Source: Polaromonas sp.
Lineage (GTDB): Bacteria > Pseudomonadota > Gammaproteobacteria > Burkholderiales > Burkholderiaceae_C
NCBI RefSeq assembly: GCF_030689685.1
Contig: NZ_JAUYEY010000051.1
Coordinates: 24,543-88,542, forward strand
Reading direction: 5' to 3'
DNA length: 64,000 nt
In this document: in pieces, positions 31,844 through 40,935 of the stretch
Layout: every line of letters begins with the position of its first letter
Numbering within the stretch: the first letter of the stretch is position 1
Translations under genes and position numbers: made by a program
The notes under the pieces: model-generated
What the model saw: the letters and a program-made list of their open reading frames with translations, nothing else
Databases searched by the model: none
What the model was told of the DNA's origin: nothing

Positions 31844-33424
31844 ATGAAATTCAAACAGCTTGCTTGGGTCTCTGCCGCCCTTGCGGTATTTGCGGCCGCA
31901 CCGGCTTTACAGGCCAAGCCTTTCAAATGGTCCAGTGCCAGCGACATTCCCACGCTGGACATCCATTCCCAAAACAATGCGCTGGGTAACGGGGTGCATG
32001 CCGCGATTTACGACTCGCTGGTTTATTACAACAGCCAGACTTTCAAGCCCGAAGCCCAGCTAGCGACGGCCTGGCGCGATGTGTCGCCAACGCAGGTGCG
32101 CTTTACCCTGCGCTCCGGCGTGAAGTTCAGCGACGGCACGCCGTTCACGGCGGACGATGTGGTTTATTCGATCACACGGGCCATGGCCAAGACCTCGAAT
32201 TACGCCATCTACACCCAGGGTATCGATAAGGCGGTCAAAGTCAACGACACCACCGTGGACTTGATGATGAAAGGCCCGAACCCGGTGCTGCTGAGCCAGT
32301 TGACCGAGCTGCGCATCATGAGCAAGGCCTGGGCGGAAAAAAACAAATCCGTTGAGCCCAAAGACATCCGCGCCAAGGATGAAACCTTTGCCCACCGCAA
32401 CGCCATGGGAACCGGCCAGTTCATGGTCAAGGAATGGCAGCCCGACCAGAAGCTGGTGCTTGTCAAGAACCCCAATTACTGGGGCACCATTCCTTCGAAT
32501 GTGACGGAAATCATCTACACCCCGATCAAGTCCGAAGCGACGCGCGTGGCCGCGCTGCTGTCGGGAGAAGTCGATTTGGTGCTGGACCCGAGCCCGCAGG
32601 ATATGACGCGTCTGCGCGGCAATTCCAACCTCAAGGTGATCGACGGCATCGAGAGCCGCACCATCTTCTTCGGCATGGACCAGTTCAGGGATGAGCTGCC
32701 CGGCTCGAACGTCAAGGGCAAAAATCCGCTCAAGGACCTGCGTGTGCGCAAGGCGCTGTATCAGGCCATCGACATCAACAGCATTGTCCGCGTGACGCTG
32801 CGCGGTCTGGGTCAGGCCACCGGCACCATCGTGGCGCCCCAGGTCAACGGCTGGAACGAGACGGTGCACAAACGCTTCCCTTATGACCCGGAGGCGTCTA
32901 AAAAGCTATTGGCGGAAGCCGGCTATCCGCAAGGTTTCGAGGTGGATTTCGCCTGCCCGAACAACCGCTACATCAATGACGAGGAAATCTGCCAGGCCGT
33001 GACGGCCATGTGGTCGCGCATCGGTGTCAAGGCCAAGCTGCGCACCTTGCCGCTGGTGACCTACTTCCCGATGATTCAGCGTTACGAAGCCAGCATCTAC
33101 ATGCTGGGCTGGGGCGTGCCGACCTTTGACGCGCTGTACAGCCTGCAATCGCTGACGCGCAGCGTCGGTACCGGTGGCGATGGCAACTACAACGTCGGCC
33201 GTTACAGCAACCCGCGCATGGACATCATCGTGGACCGCGTGAAGATCGAAACCGATTTGCCGGTGCGTAACCGCTTTCTGACTGAAGGCCTTCAATTGAG
33301 CAACGACACGGTGTCGCACCTGCCGCTTCACAACCAGATCATTCCCTGGGCCATGAAGAAAAATATCGACGTGACACACCGGGCCGACAACCGGCTGGAC
33401 TGGCGAGTCATCAAGGTCAACTGA
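31844..33424 (+). CDS. Peptide-type ABC transporter substrate-binding protein 1
   Basis: A 526-residue periplasmic family-5 binding protein (DppA/OppA/GsiB type). The signal peptide is MKFKQLAWVSAALAVFAAAPALQA. Family motifs: ATAWRDVSPTQVRFTLRSGV, KFSDGTPFTADDVVYSI and RKALYQAIDINSIVR. The ATG at 31844 follows GAGGAG. A terminator after it (33451-33476) separates it from the permease, so binding-protein mRNA is probably made in excess. It is a diverged paralogue of the second binding protein at 35815. The ligand is unknown; peptides or related compounds are likely. Confidence 0.93.
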   Translation: MKFKQLAWVSAALAVFAAAPALQAKPFKWSSASDIPTLDIHSQNNALGNGVHAAIYDSLVYYNSQTFKPEAQLATAWRDVSPTQVRFTLRSGVKFSDGTPFTADDVVYSITRAMAKTSNYAIYTQGIDKAVKVNDTTVDLMMKGPNPVLLSQLTELRIMSKAWAEKNKSVEPKDIRAKDETFAHRNAMGTGQFMVKEWQPDQKLVLVKNPNYWGTIPSNVTEIIYTPIKSEATRVAALLSGEVDLVLDPSPQDMTRLRGNSNLKVIDGIESRTIFFGMDQFRDELPGSNVKGKNPLKDLRVRKALYQAIDINSIVRVTLRGLGQATGTIVAPQVNGWNETVHKRFPYDPEASKKLLAEAGYPQGFEVDFACPNNRYINDEEICQAVTAMWSRIGVKAKLRTLPLVTYFPMIQRYEASIYMLGWGVPTFDALYSLQSLTRSVGTGGDGNYNVGRYSNPRMDIIVDRVKIETDLPVRNRFLTEGLQLSNDTVSHLPLHNQIIPWAMKKNIDVTHRADNRLDWRVIKVN

Positions 33425-33450
33425 TCGGCCTGGGTCCGCGAGAAATTCAA

Positions 33451-33476
33451 AAGAGCCCTCAGGGGCTCTTTTTTTG
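33451..33476 (+). terminator. Rho-independent terminator after binding protein 1
   Basis: AGAGCCC-TCA-GGGGCTCT followed by seven T. It lies inside the transporter gene cluster and likely attenuates transcription into the permease genes. Confidence 0.88.
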
Positions 33477-33569
33477 ATCACAAAATATTATCTTTAAACC
33501 TAAAGGAAACCCGATGTCGGCACGTTGCTTGCTCTGCTAGCATCGGCATTCGATAAAAAAACCCGCACG

Positions 33570-34550
33570 ATGTTCGCATTTATTCTCCGTCGCCTGTTCC
33601 AGGCCGTGATCGTGATGGTTACGGTGGCTTTTCTGGCTTTCATGCTGTTCCAGTACGTGGGCGACCCCGTGGTGTTTCTGCTCGGGCAGGACGCCCAGCC
33701 GGACCAGATCCGGCAGCTCCGCGCTGATTTGGGGCTGGACAAGCCTTTTTTCGTGCAGTTCGGCCACTTCCTGGTCAATGCTGTGCAAGGCGAGTTCGGC
33801 TTGAGCCTGCGCCAGGGTGCCAAGGTGTCGCGGCTGATTGCCGAGCGCTTTCCGGCCACGCTGGAGCTTGCGCTGGTGGCGGCCCTGATGGCGCTGCTGA
33901 TTGGCGTGCCCATGGGTGTATATGCGGCCTTGCGGCGGGGCACTTTTTTCAGCCAGTTGTTGATGACGGTGTCACTGCTCGGCGTGTCGCTGCCGACCTT
34001 TCTGATCGGCATCCTGTTGATCCTGATTTTCGCGGTCGGCCTCGGCTGGTTTCCCAGTTTCGGGCGCGGTGAGGTGGTGCAGATGGGCTGGTGGAGCACC
34101 GGGCTGCTGACCGCCAAAGGCTGGCAACACATTGTTCTGCCGGCAGTGACGCTGGCCATTTTCCAGCTCACGCTGATCATGCGGCTGGTACGTGCCGAAA
34201 TGCTTGAAGTCCTGCGCACCGACTACATCAAGTTTGCACGCGCGCGGGGTCTGTCCAACCGCACCATCCATTTCGGGCATGCGCTCAAAAATACGCTGGT
34301 GCCGGTCATGACCATCACCGGCCTACAGCTAGGCGGCCTGATAGCCTTTGCCATCATCACCGAGACGGTGTTCCAGTGGCCCGGTATGGGCCTGCTGTTC
34401 ATTCAGGCCGTGACTTTTGCCGATATTCCCGTGATGGCCGCCTACCTGTGCCTGATTGCGTTGATCTTCGTGGTCATCAACCTGGTGGTGGACCTGCTTT
34501 ATTTCGTCGTTGACCCGCGCCTGCGCGTGGGCAACGCCGGAGGCCACTGA
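33570..34550 (+). CDS. ABC transporter permease, DppB-type
   Basis: A 326-residue inner-membrane permease with about six helices, starting MFAFILRRLFQAVIVMVTVA. The DppB family features are present: FLLGQDAQPDQIRQLRADLG, the EAA loop EVLRTDYIKFARARGLS and the C-terminal FVVDPRLRVG. The frame is open upstream, but the family N-terminus starts at 33570. The stop overlaps the ATG of the amidohydrolase gene by one base. It pairs with the DppC-type permease at 37407. Confidence 0.94.
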   Translation: MFAFILRRLFQAVIVMVTVAFLAFMLFQYVGDPVVFLLGQDAQPDQIRQLRADLGLDKPFFVQFGHFLVNAVQGEFGLSLRQGAKVSRLIAERFPATLELALVAALMALLIGVPMGVYAALRRGTFFSQLLMTVSLLGVSLPTFLIGILLILIFAVGLGWFPSFGRGEVVQMGWWSTGLLTAKGWQHIVLPAVTLAIFQLTLIMRLVRAEMLEVLRTDYIKFARARGLSNRTIHFGHALKNTLVPVMTITGLQLGGLIAFAIITETVFQWPGMGLLFIQAVTFADIPVMAAYLCLIALIFVVINLVVDLLYFVVDPRLRVGNAGGH

Positions 34551-35782
34551 TGCTGGCGCCCCGTCCCGCCCCGACGCTCAAAGCCAAGGGTCGCGTATTT
34601 GCCCAGATTGCCCAATTCCATCCGGAGCTGACGGCTTTTCGGCGTGACCTGCATGCGCATCCCGAACTCGGTTTTGAAGAGGTTTATACCGGCGCGCGCG
34701 TCCGGGAGGCGCTTGAGCGCTGCGGGGTGGACGAAATCCACACCGGCATCGGCAAGACCGGCCTGGTGGCTGTTATCAAGGGCCAGCAGAGCGGCAGCGG
34801 CCGCATGATCGGCCTGCGTGCCGACATGGATGCGCTGCCGATGACCGAGCACAACGAGTTTGCCTGGAAGTCCTCCAAAGCCGGCTTGATGCACGGCTGC
34901 GGGCACGACGGGCACACCACCATGCTGGTGGGTGCGGCGCGTTACCTGGCCGCCACCCGCAACTTCGACGGCACGGCGGTGCTGATTTTTCAGCCTGGTG
35001 AAGAGGGTTTTGCCGGCGCCCGTATCATGATCGAGGACGGCTTGTTTGAGCGCTTTCCGGTGCAGGCTGTGTACGGCATGCACAACTGGCCGTCGATGCG
35101 GCCCGGCACCGTGGGTATCCGCCCCGGCGCTATGATGGCTGCAGCTGATCGCGTCACCATCGACATCACCGGCCGCGGCGGCCACGGCGCCCACGCCTAC
35201 ATGACGGTGGACCCGGTGGTGGTGTCGGCGCACATCATCACAGCGATCCAGAGCATTGTGTCGCGCAACGCCAACCCGATCGACAGTGCAGTGATCAGCA
35301 TCTGCGCCATGCAGGCCGGTGACATGGGCGCTTTCAGCGTGGTGTCGGGCAAAGCCTCGCTGGTGGGCACGGTGCGCACTTTCAGCCCCGATGTGCAGAA
35401 CATGGTGGAGCGCCGGCTCGGCGAGTTGTGCAGCGCCGTGGCCCTGGGTTTCGGCGCCACCGCCTCGGTGCGTTACGAGCGTATCTATCCCGCGACCATC
35501 AACTCCTATGACGAAGCCGTGTTTGCGGCCGACGTGGCCGAGGCCCTGGTCGGCGCCGACCAGGTGGTGCGCGACATCGCGCCCAGCATGGGCGCGGAGG
35601 ATTTTTCCTTCATGCTGCAGGTCAAGCCGGGCGCCTACCTGCGCATTGGGCAGGGCGCCGAAAACGGCGTCGGCAGTTGTTTCCTGCACAACACCCGCTA
35701 CGATTTCAATGACGACATCCTGCCACTGGGCGCCGCTTTGCATGCGGGCCTGGTGGAGCAGTCCATGCCTTTACCCGTGTAG
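34550..35782 (+). CDS. M20-family amidohydrolase (hippurate-hydrolase/AbgB-like)
   Basis: A 410-residue metallopeptidase that probably hydrolyses N-acyl amino acids or dipeptides brought in by the surrounding transporter. Motifs: LHAHPELGFEE, GLRADMDALPM, MHGCGHDGHTTMLVGAA, FQPGEEGFAGARIMIEDGLF, the dimerisation-domain GRGGHGAHAYMTVDPVV and MGAEDFSFML. These hold the metal-binding His, Asp, Cys and Glu residues of the HipO/AbgB group. There is no signal peptide, so it is cytosolic. It is translationally coupled to the DppB-type permease. Confidence 0.93.
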   Translation: MLAPRPAPTLKAKGRVFAQIAQFHPELTAFRRDLHAHPELGFEEVYTGARVREALERCGVDEIHTGIGKTGLVAVIKGQQSGSGRMIGLRADMDALPMTEHNEFAWKSSKAGLMHGCGHDGHTTMLVGAARYLAATRNFDGTAVLIFQPGEEGFAGARIMIEDGLFERFPVQAVYGMHNWPSMRPGTVGIRPGAMMAAADRVTIDITGRGGHGAHAYMTVDPVVVSAHIITAIQSIVSRNANPIDSAVISICAMQAGDMGAFSVVSGKASLVGTVRTFSPDVQNMVERRLGELCSAVALGFGATASVRYERIYPATINSYDEAVFAADVAEALVGADQVVRDIAPSMGAEDFSFMLQVKPGAYLRIGQGAENGVGSCFLHNTRYDFNDDILPLGAALHAGLVEQSMPLPV

Positions 35783-35814
35783 CCTCAAGACATTTCCACC
35801 CACCGGAGAATTCC

Positions 35815-37398
35815 ATGAACTTCAAAAAGAAAACAGTCCTGGCCCTTATCAGCTCTGCGCTGGCAGCTACAAGTTTTGTAGCATCTGCAGTCACCTTGCG
35901 GGTCGGCAACCAGGGCGATGCCCTGTCGCTGGACCCGCACTCGCTCAATGAATCGCTGCAACTGACGGTGGTCGGCAATGTCTATGAGCCGCTGGTCACG
36001 CGCGACCGCAACTACAAATTGGCGCCATCGCTGGCCACCGACTGGAAGCAGACCGCGCCGACGGTCTGGCGCTTTAACCTGCGCAAAGGCGTGACGTTCC
36101 ATGACGGCACGCCTTTCACTGCTGACGACGTGATCTTCAGTTACGAGCGCGCCAAAGGCGATGGCTCCGACATGAAAAGTTATGTCGGCCAGATCAAGGA
36201 AATCAAAAAAATCGACGACCACACGATTGACTTCGTGTTGAACAACCCCTTCCCCATCCTGCCTGAGTTGTTCACGCAGTGGCACATGATGAGCAAGAAG
36301 TGGTGTGAGACCAACCAGGCGACCAAACCGGTGGATCGCCGCAAGGGCATTGAAAACGCCGCGTCCTTCCGCGCCAACGGCACCGGTCCGTTCCGCGTGC
36401 GAGAGCGTCAACCGAATGTGCGCACCACCTTTTCCCGCAACGGCAACTACTGGGGCAAGATCGACGGCAACGTCGACGAGGTGATTTTCAACGTGATCGG
36501 CAACGACAGCACGCGCGTCGCCGCACTGCTGTCCGGCGAGATTGACGTGATGGAACCGGTGCCGGTGCAGGACGTGGCCCGTGTCCAGGGCAGCAGCGCC
36601 CTCAAGGTGCTGCAGGGTCCTGAGTTGCGCGTGATTTTCCTGGGCATGGACCAGAAGCGCGACGAATTGCTGTTTTCCAGCGTCAAAGGCAAAAACCCCT
36701 TCAAGGACAAACGCGTGCGTCAGGCCTTCTACCAGGCCATCGACATCGAGGCGATCAAGAGCCGCGTGATGCGTGGTGCGGCCTCGCCGGTGGCCATCTT
36801 GTTGCCGCCGCAGGTCAAGGGTTTTGCCCCGGACCTGGCCAAACGCCTGCCGTTTGATGTGGAAGCCGCCAAGAAGCTGATGGCCGACGCCGGCTACGGC
36901 GCGGGTTTCGAGCTCAAGATGAACTGCCCGAACGACCGTTATGTGAACGACGGCGAGATTTGCCAGGCCGTTGCTGCCAACCTCTCGCGCATCGGCGTCA
37001 AAATCAACCTTGAGGCTGAAACCAAGGGTACTTATTTCCCGAAAATCCTGCGCCGTGACACCAGCTTCTACATGCTGGGCTGGACCGCCAGCACCGTGGA
37101 CGCGCACAACGTGCTTTACCCCATCATGTCCACACCCGGTGAGGGCGGCCGCGGCCAGTTCAACCTGGGCGCTTACAGCAACGCACGCGTGGACGAGTTG
37201 ACCAACCTGGTGGCGTCCGAGACCGACGACAAGAAACGCATGGAGATGATCCGCGAAGCGCTGAAGATCCACCAGGACGACGTGGGCCATCTTCCGCTGC
37301 ACCAGCAGGCCATCAACTGGGCCACGAAGAAGAACATCGAACTGGTGCAGTGGCCTGACAACGGCATGCCCTGGAAGTTCGTCAAACTGAACAAGTAG
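35815..37398 (+). CDS. Peptide-type ABC transporter substrate-binding protein 2
   Basis: A 527-residue periplasmic family-5 binding protein. The signal peptide is MNFKKKTVLALISSALAATS...SA. Motifs: LAPSLATDWKQTAPTVWRFN, LRKGVTFHDGTPFTADDVIF, RVRQAFYQAIDIEAIKSRVM, and PLHQQAINWATKKNIELVQW. GGAGAATTCC precedes the ATG at 35815. Similar in layout to binding protein 1, it probably extends the substrate range of the same permease pair. It is located between the M20 and DppC genes. Confidence 0.93.
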   Translation: MNFKKKTVLALISSALAATSFVASAVTLRVGNQGDALSLDPHSLNESLQLTVVGNVYEPLVTRDRNYKLAPSLATDWKQTAPTVWRFNLRKGVTFHDGTPFTADDVIFSYERAKGDGSDMKSYVGQIKEIKKIDDHTIDFVLNNPFPILPELFTQWHMMSKKWCETNQATKPVDRRKGIENAASFRANGTGPFRVRERQPNVRTTFSRNGNYWGKIDGNVDEVIFNVIGNDSTRVAALLSGEIDVMEPVPVQDVARVQGSSALKVLQGPELRVIFLGMDQKRDELLFSSVKGKNPFKDKRVRQAFYQAIDIEAIKSRVMRGAASPVAILLPPQVKGFAPDLAKRLPFDVEAAKKLMADAGYGAGFELKMNCPNDRYVNDGEICQAVAANLSRIGVKINLEAETKGTYFPKILRRDTSFYMLGWTASTVDAHNVLYPIMSTPGEGGRGQFNLGAYSNARVDELTNLVASETDDKKRMEMIREALKIHQDDVGHLPLHQQAINWATKKNIELVQWPDNGMPWKFVKLNK

Positions 37399-37406
37399 AC
37401 CTGTTG

Positions 37407-38318
37407 ATGAGAAGCGCGCTTTTCCGGTTATGGGACGGCGACGTCGGCTACAGCTTTCGCACCTCCCCGGTGGCGATGGCGGCGGCCGCAGTCGCCCTGA
37501 TCTGTATTTTTGGTTCGGTGTTTGCGGGCTTTATTGCCCCGCACAACCCGTTTGACCTGACAACACTTGAGCTCAGTGACGCGCGTTTGCCACCGGCCTG
37601 GTCAGAGGCCGGTTCGACCAAATATTTGCTTGGCACCGACGACCAGGGCCGCGACATTCTGTCGGCCCTGATGTACGGCGCCCGGGTGTCGCTGGCCGTG
37701 GGTTTTGCGTCGGTGGTTTTGTCGGTGGTGCTTGGCGTGGGCCTGGGCCTGCTGGCCGGCTTCTACGGCGGCTGGATCGACTCTGCCCTGATGCGTTTGT
37801 GCGATGTCATGCTGTCCTTCCCGGCTATTTTGGTGGCTTTGCTGATTGCGGGGGTCGGACGGGCGCTGTTTCCCAATGCCCAGGACTCGCTGGCGCTGGG
37901 GGTGCTGATCATCTCGATCACGCTCACGGGTTGGGTCCAGTACGCGCGGACCGTGCGCGGCTCGACCCTGGTCGAACGCAGCAAGGAGTATGTGCAGGCC
38001 GCCCGTGTGACCGGCGTGGCTCCGCTGCGCATCATGCGTCGCCATGTGCTGCCCAATGTCATGGGGCCGGTGCTGGTGCTGGCGACCATCCAGGTGGCCA
38101 CGGCCATCATCACCGAAGCGACCCTGTCTTTTCTGGGCGTCGGCGCGCCGCCGACCTCGCCATCGCTGGGCACGCTGATCCGCATCGGCAACGATTACCT
38201 GTTTTCAGGCGAGTGGTGGATCACGGTGTTTCCCGGCGTCATGCTGGTGACGATTTCGCTGAGCGTCAATTTGCTGGGTGACTGGCTGCGCGATGCGCTG
38301 AACCCGCGCCTGCGCTAA
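37407..38318 (+). CDS. ABC transporter permease, DppC-type
   Basis: A 303-residue inner-membrane permease. Family segments: FIAPHNPFDLTTLELSDARL, LLGTDDQGRDILSALMYGAR, the EAA loop ERSKEYVQAARVTGVAPLRI and ITEATLSFLGVGAPPTSPSL. The ATG at 37407 follows a TTG in frame; ribosome-binding sequence is weak. It ends before a repeat-filled gap of 119 bp that separates it from the ATPase genes. Confidence 0.94.
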   Translation: MRSALFRLWDGDVGYSFRTSPVAMAAAAVALICIFGSVFAGFIAPHNPFDLTTLELSDARLPPAWSEAGSTKYLLGTDDQGRDILSALMYGARVSLAVGFASVVLSVVLGVGLGLLAGFYGGWIDSALMRLCDVMLSFPAILVALLIAGVGRALFPNAQDSLALGVLIISITLTGWVQYARTVRGSTLVERSKEYVQAARVTGVAPLRIMRRHVLPNVMGPVLVLATIQVATAIITEATLSFLGVGAPPTSPSLGTLIRIGNDYLFSGEWWITVFPGVMLVTISLSVNLLGDWLRDALNPRLR

Positions 38319-38329
38319 AAAAATGGCCC

Positions 38330-38412
38330 CCACGCTTTTCACTTCGTGTAATACGCTGCCCCCCGAGGGGGCTAATTTCCCTTGAGGCGGCCCGGCGGGA
38401 AATTGCATGGCC
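38330..38412 (+). repeat. Interspersed repeat family 4 inside the transporter operon
   Basis: GGCCCCCACGCTTTTCACTT, CGTGTAATACGCTG, CCCCCCGAGGGGGCTAATTT, and GGCGGCCCGGCGGGAAATTG. It fills the gap between the DppC-type permease and the first ATPase. Confidence 0.75.
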
Positions 38413-38437
38413 CGCGCCTATACGTGCTGAGTAGTCA

Positions 38438-39415
38438 ATGAGTCTTTTACAAGTCAAGAACCTGATCGTCGAATTCCCTGGCCGGCGCGGCACGCTGCGT
38501 GCGCTGGACGACATTTCCTTTGAAATCGCGCCGGGAGAAATCCTTGGCGTGGTCGGTGAATCCGGTGCCGGCAAGTCGCTGACGGGCGCGGCCATCATTG
38601 GCCTGCTGGAGCCACCTGGGCGCATTGGCGGCGGGCAAATTCTGCTCGAAGGCCAGCGCATCGACAACTTGCCCTATCAGCAAATGCGCCATATCCGCGG
38701 CCGCAAGATAGGCGCGATTTTCCAGGACCCGCTGACCTCGCTGAACCCGCTGTACAGCGTGGGTCGGCAACTGATCGAAACCATCCAGGCGCATTTGCCG
38801 GTGAGCCATGCCGAGGCGCGCCAGCGTGCGATCTCGCTGCTGCAGGACACCGGCATTCCGGCCGCCGAGCAGCGCATCGAACATTTTCCGCACCAGTTCT
38901 CTGGCGGCATGCGACAGCGTGTGGTGATTGCCCTGGCGCTGGCCGCCGAGCCCAAGCTAATCGTCGCCGACGAGCCGACCACAGCGCTCGACGTGTCGAT
39001 CCAGGCACAGATCATCATGCTGCTCAAAAATATCTGCAAAAAGCGCGGCGCCGCCGTGATGCTGATTACCCATGACATGGGCGTGATCGCCGAAACCTGC
39101 GACCGCGTGGCCGTGCTGTATGCCGGGCGCATTGCCGAGATCGGCCCGGTGCATGAGGTCATCAACCACTCCTCGCATCCCTACACCGAAGGCCTGATGG
39201 CGGCCATCCCCGACATCACGCTGGACCGCGAGCGGCTTAACCAGATCGACGGCGCCATGCCGCGCCTGAACGCCATCCCGCAAGGCTGCGCCTTCAACCC
39301 GCGCTGCCCCAAGGTGTTCGAGCATTGCCGCCAGGAGCGGCCCGACCTGTTGTCGGCTGGAGCCACGCGCGCTGCCTGCTGGCTGCATGATGTGCCGGTG
39401 GGGGTGAGCGCATGA
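38438..39415 (+). CDS. ABC transporter ATPase, DppD-type
   Basis: A 325-residue cytosolic ATPase of the oligopeptide group. Walker A GVVGESGAGKSLTGAAI, signature FSGGMRQRVVIALALA, Walker B KLIVADEPTTALDVSIQAQI, then the C-terminal oligopeptide/dipeptide tail with clustered cysteines (GCAFNPRCPKVFEHCRQERP), which in relatives may hold an Fe-S cluster. The ATG at 38438 follows a repeat element. The ATGA overlap with the next gene shows tight coupling. Confidence 0.95.
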   Translation: MSLLQVKNLIVEFPGRRGTLRALDDISFEIAPGEILGVVGESGAGKSLTGAAIIGLLEPPGRIGGGQILLEGQRIDNLPYQQMRHIRGRKIGAIFQDPLTSLNPLYSVGRQLIETIQAHLPVSHAEARQRAISLLQDTGIPAAEQRIEHFPHQFSGGMRQRVVIALALAAEPKLIVADEPTTALDVSIQAQIIMLLKNICKKRGAAVMLITHDMGVIAETCDRVAVLYAGRIAEIGPVHEVINHSSHPYTEGLMAAIPDITLDRERLNQIDGAMPRLNAIPQGCAFNPRCPKVFEHCRQERPDLLSAGATRAACWLHDVPVGVSA

Positions 39416-40413
39416 GCACCGCTGCACCACTGGTTCAGGCGCATGACCTGGCCATGACCTTTGACGTGTCACCGCCCTGGCTGAACCGGGTGATCGAGGG
39501 CAAGCCCCGGCTGATGCTCAATGCCGTCGATGGCGTGAGTTTCGAGATTGAAAAAGGCAAAACCCTGGCGCTGGTCGGCGAGTCCGGCTGCGGCAAAAGC
39601 ACGGTGGCCAAACTGTTGGTGGGGCTTTACAACCCGACCCGTGGCGGCCTGACCTTCGATGGACAGGATGCCCATGCTGCCTTCAAAACGCCGCAAGGCC
39701 GGCAGTTGCGCAGCCGCATCCAGATGATTTTCCAGGATCCGTATGCCAGCCTGAACCCGCGCTGGATTGTCGAGGACATCGTGGGCGAGCCGCTGCGCGA
39801 GCATGGCCTGATCACCGACGATGCCGAGCTCAAGGCCAAGGTTGGCGAGTTGCTCAAGTCAGTCGGGCTGTCGCCGCTGGATGGACCCAAATACCCGCAC
39901 CAGTTCTCGGGCGGGCAGCGCCAGCGCATCTCGATCGCGCGCGCGCTCGCGACCGAACCCGAGTTTTTGGTCTGCGACGAGCCAACCTCTGCGCTTGACG
40001 TGAGTGTGCAGGCGCAGGTGCTCAACATCATGAAGGACCTGCAGCGCGAACGCGGGCTGACTTACCTGTTCATCTCGCACAACCTTGCGGTGGTGCGCCA
40101 TGTCAGCGACCAGGTCGGCGTGATGTACCTGGGCCGCTTGGTCGAACTGGCCAACAAGCAGACGCTGTTTGCGGCGCCGCGCCACCCCTACACACGCATG
40201 CTGCTGGACGCGATTCCGAAGATGCACGATACCGGGCGTGCCCGCACCCCAGTGCAGGGCGAGGTGCCCAATCCTTTGAACCCGCCCACCGGTTGCACCT
40301 TCCACCCGCGCTGTCCGCACGTCAACGACCGCTGCCGCGCCGAGCGGCCGCAACTCCTGACCCTCCAGGGCGTGAAGATTGCCTGCCATGCCGTGGAAGA
40401 AGGCAGAATTTAG
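39412..40413 (+). CDS. ABC transporter ATPase, DppF-type
   Basis: A 333-residue partner ATPase. Walker A LVGESGCGKSTVAKLLVGLY, signature FSGGQRQRISIARALA, Walker B EFLVCDEPTSALDVSVQAQV, and the C-terminal GCTFHPRCPHVNDRCRAERP. It starts with ATG at 39412 inside the end of the preceding gene. It is the last gene of the operon; a family 1 repeat begins two bases after its stop. Confidence 0.95.
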   Translation: MSTAAPLVQAHDLAMTFDVSPPWLNRVIEGKPRLMLNAVDGVSFEIEKGKTLALVGESGCGKSTVAKLLVGLYNPTRGGLTFDGQDAHAAFKTPQGRQLRSRIQMIFQDPYASLNPRWIVEDIVGEPLREHGLITDDAELKAKVGELLKSVGLSPLDGPKYPHQFSGGQRQRISIARALATEPEFLVCDEPTSALDVSVQAQVLNIMKDLQRERGLTYLFISHNLAVVRHVSDQVGVMYLGRLVELANKQTLFAAPRHPYTRMLLDAIPKMHDTGRARTPVQGEVPNPLNPPTGCTFHPRCPHVNDRCRAERPQLLTLQGVKIACHAVEEGRI

Positions 40414-40414
40414 C

Positions 40415-40472
40415 CGCTATGATTTTTGTAGCTGCCTGCGCCCGCAGGTTATGGGCTAGAGACCGATTTGAT
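40415..40472 (+). repeat. Interspersed repeat family 1, copy H
   Basis: CGCTATGATTTTTGTAGCTG, CCTGCGCCCGCAGGTTATGG, GCTAGAGACCGATTTGA. It lies between the convergent ATPase and ybeY genes and is one of the best-conserved copies. Confidence 0.88.
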
Positions 40473-40479
40473 GCAAAAT

Positions 40480-40935
40480 TTAACGGTAGGGGTTGGCAAT
40501 GCCCAGGTCGGCCAATATCTCGACCTCGCGCGCTTCCATGGCCTGCGCATCGGTCTCGCCGGTCTCGTGGTCCCAGCCCTGCGCATGCAACACGCCATGC
40601 ACCAGCAGATGCGCGTAATGGTCCTTCAGCGTCTTGCGGTTCTCGCGCGCCTCTTTGGCAACAACCGGTGCACACAGCACCAGGTCGGCGGCGACCAGGG
40701 GGCCAGCGCGATAGTCGAAGGTCAGCACATTGGTCGCGTAGTCTTTTTGCCGGTAGCTGCGGTTCAGGGTCTGGCCCTCTTCAGCATCGACGATGCGCAC
40801 CGTGATCTCTGCGTCGCTGTCCAGCGCATGGCGTATCCAGCGCGCGACGCTGTGGCGTGGCAAGGCGGCGCGATGGCGCTTGGCGTCTTTGATGTCGCCG
40901 AACTGCAGCGACAGGCTGAGCTGCTTAAGAGCCAT
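40480..40935 (-). CDS. ybeY: Endoribonuclease YbeY, 16S rRNA maturation
   Basis: A 151-residue metal-dependent RNase for rRNA 3' maturation and ribosome quality control. The zinc site motif is [15 protein letters not shown] (H-x3-H-x5-H), preceded by NVLTFDY and [12 protein letters not shown]. The frame runs upstream across phoH sequence, but [14 protein letters not shown] at 40935 is the natural N-terminus. It overlaps the end of phoH by 11 bp, and the phoH-ybeY order is widely conserved. Confidence 0.95.
   Translation of the reverse strand: MALKQLSLSLQFGDIKDAKRHRAALPRHSVARWIRHALDSDAEITVRIVDAEEGQTLNRSYRQKDYATNVLTFDYRAGPLVAADLVLCAPVVAKEARENRKTLKDHYAHLLVHGVLHAQGWDHETGETDAQAMEAREVEILADLGIANPYR

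Noticed and set aside
35785..37302. 505-residue minus-strand open frame opposite the second binding protein
   Set aside because: Shadow composition (His/Val/Arg/Gln rich) with no motifs; the binding protein on the plus strand is clear.
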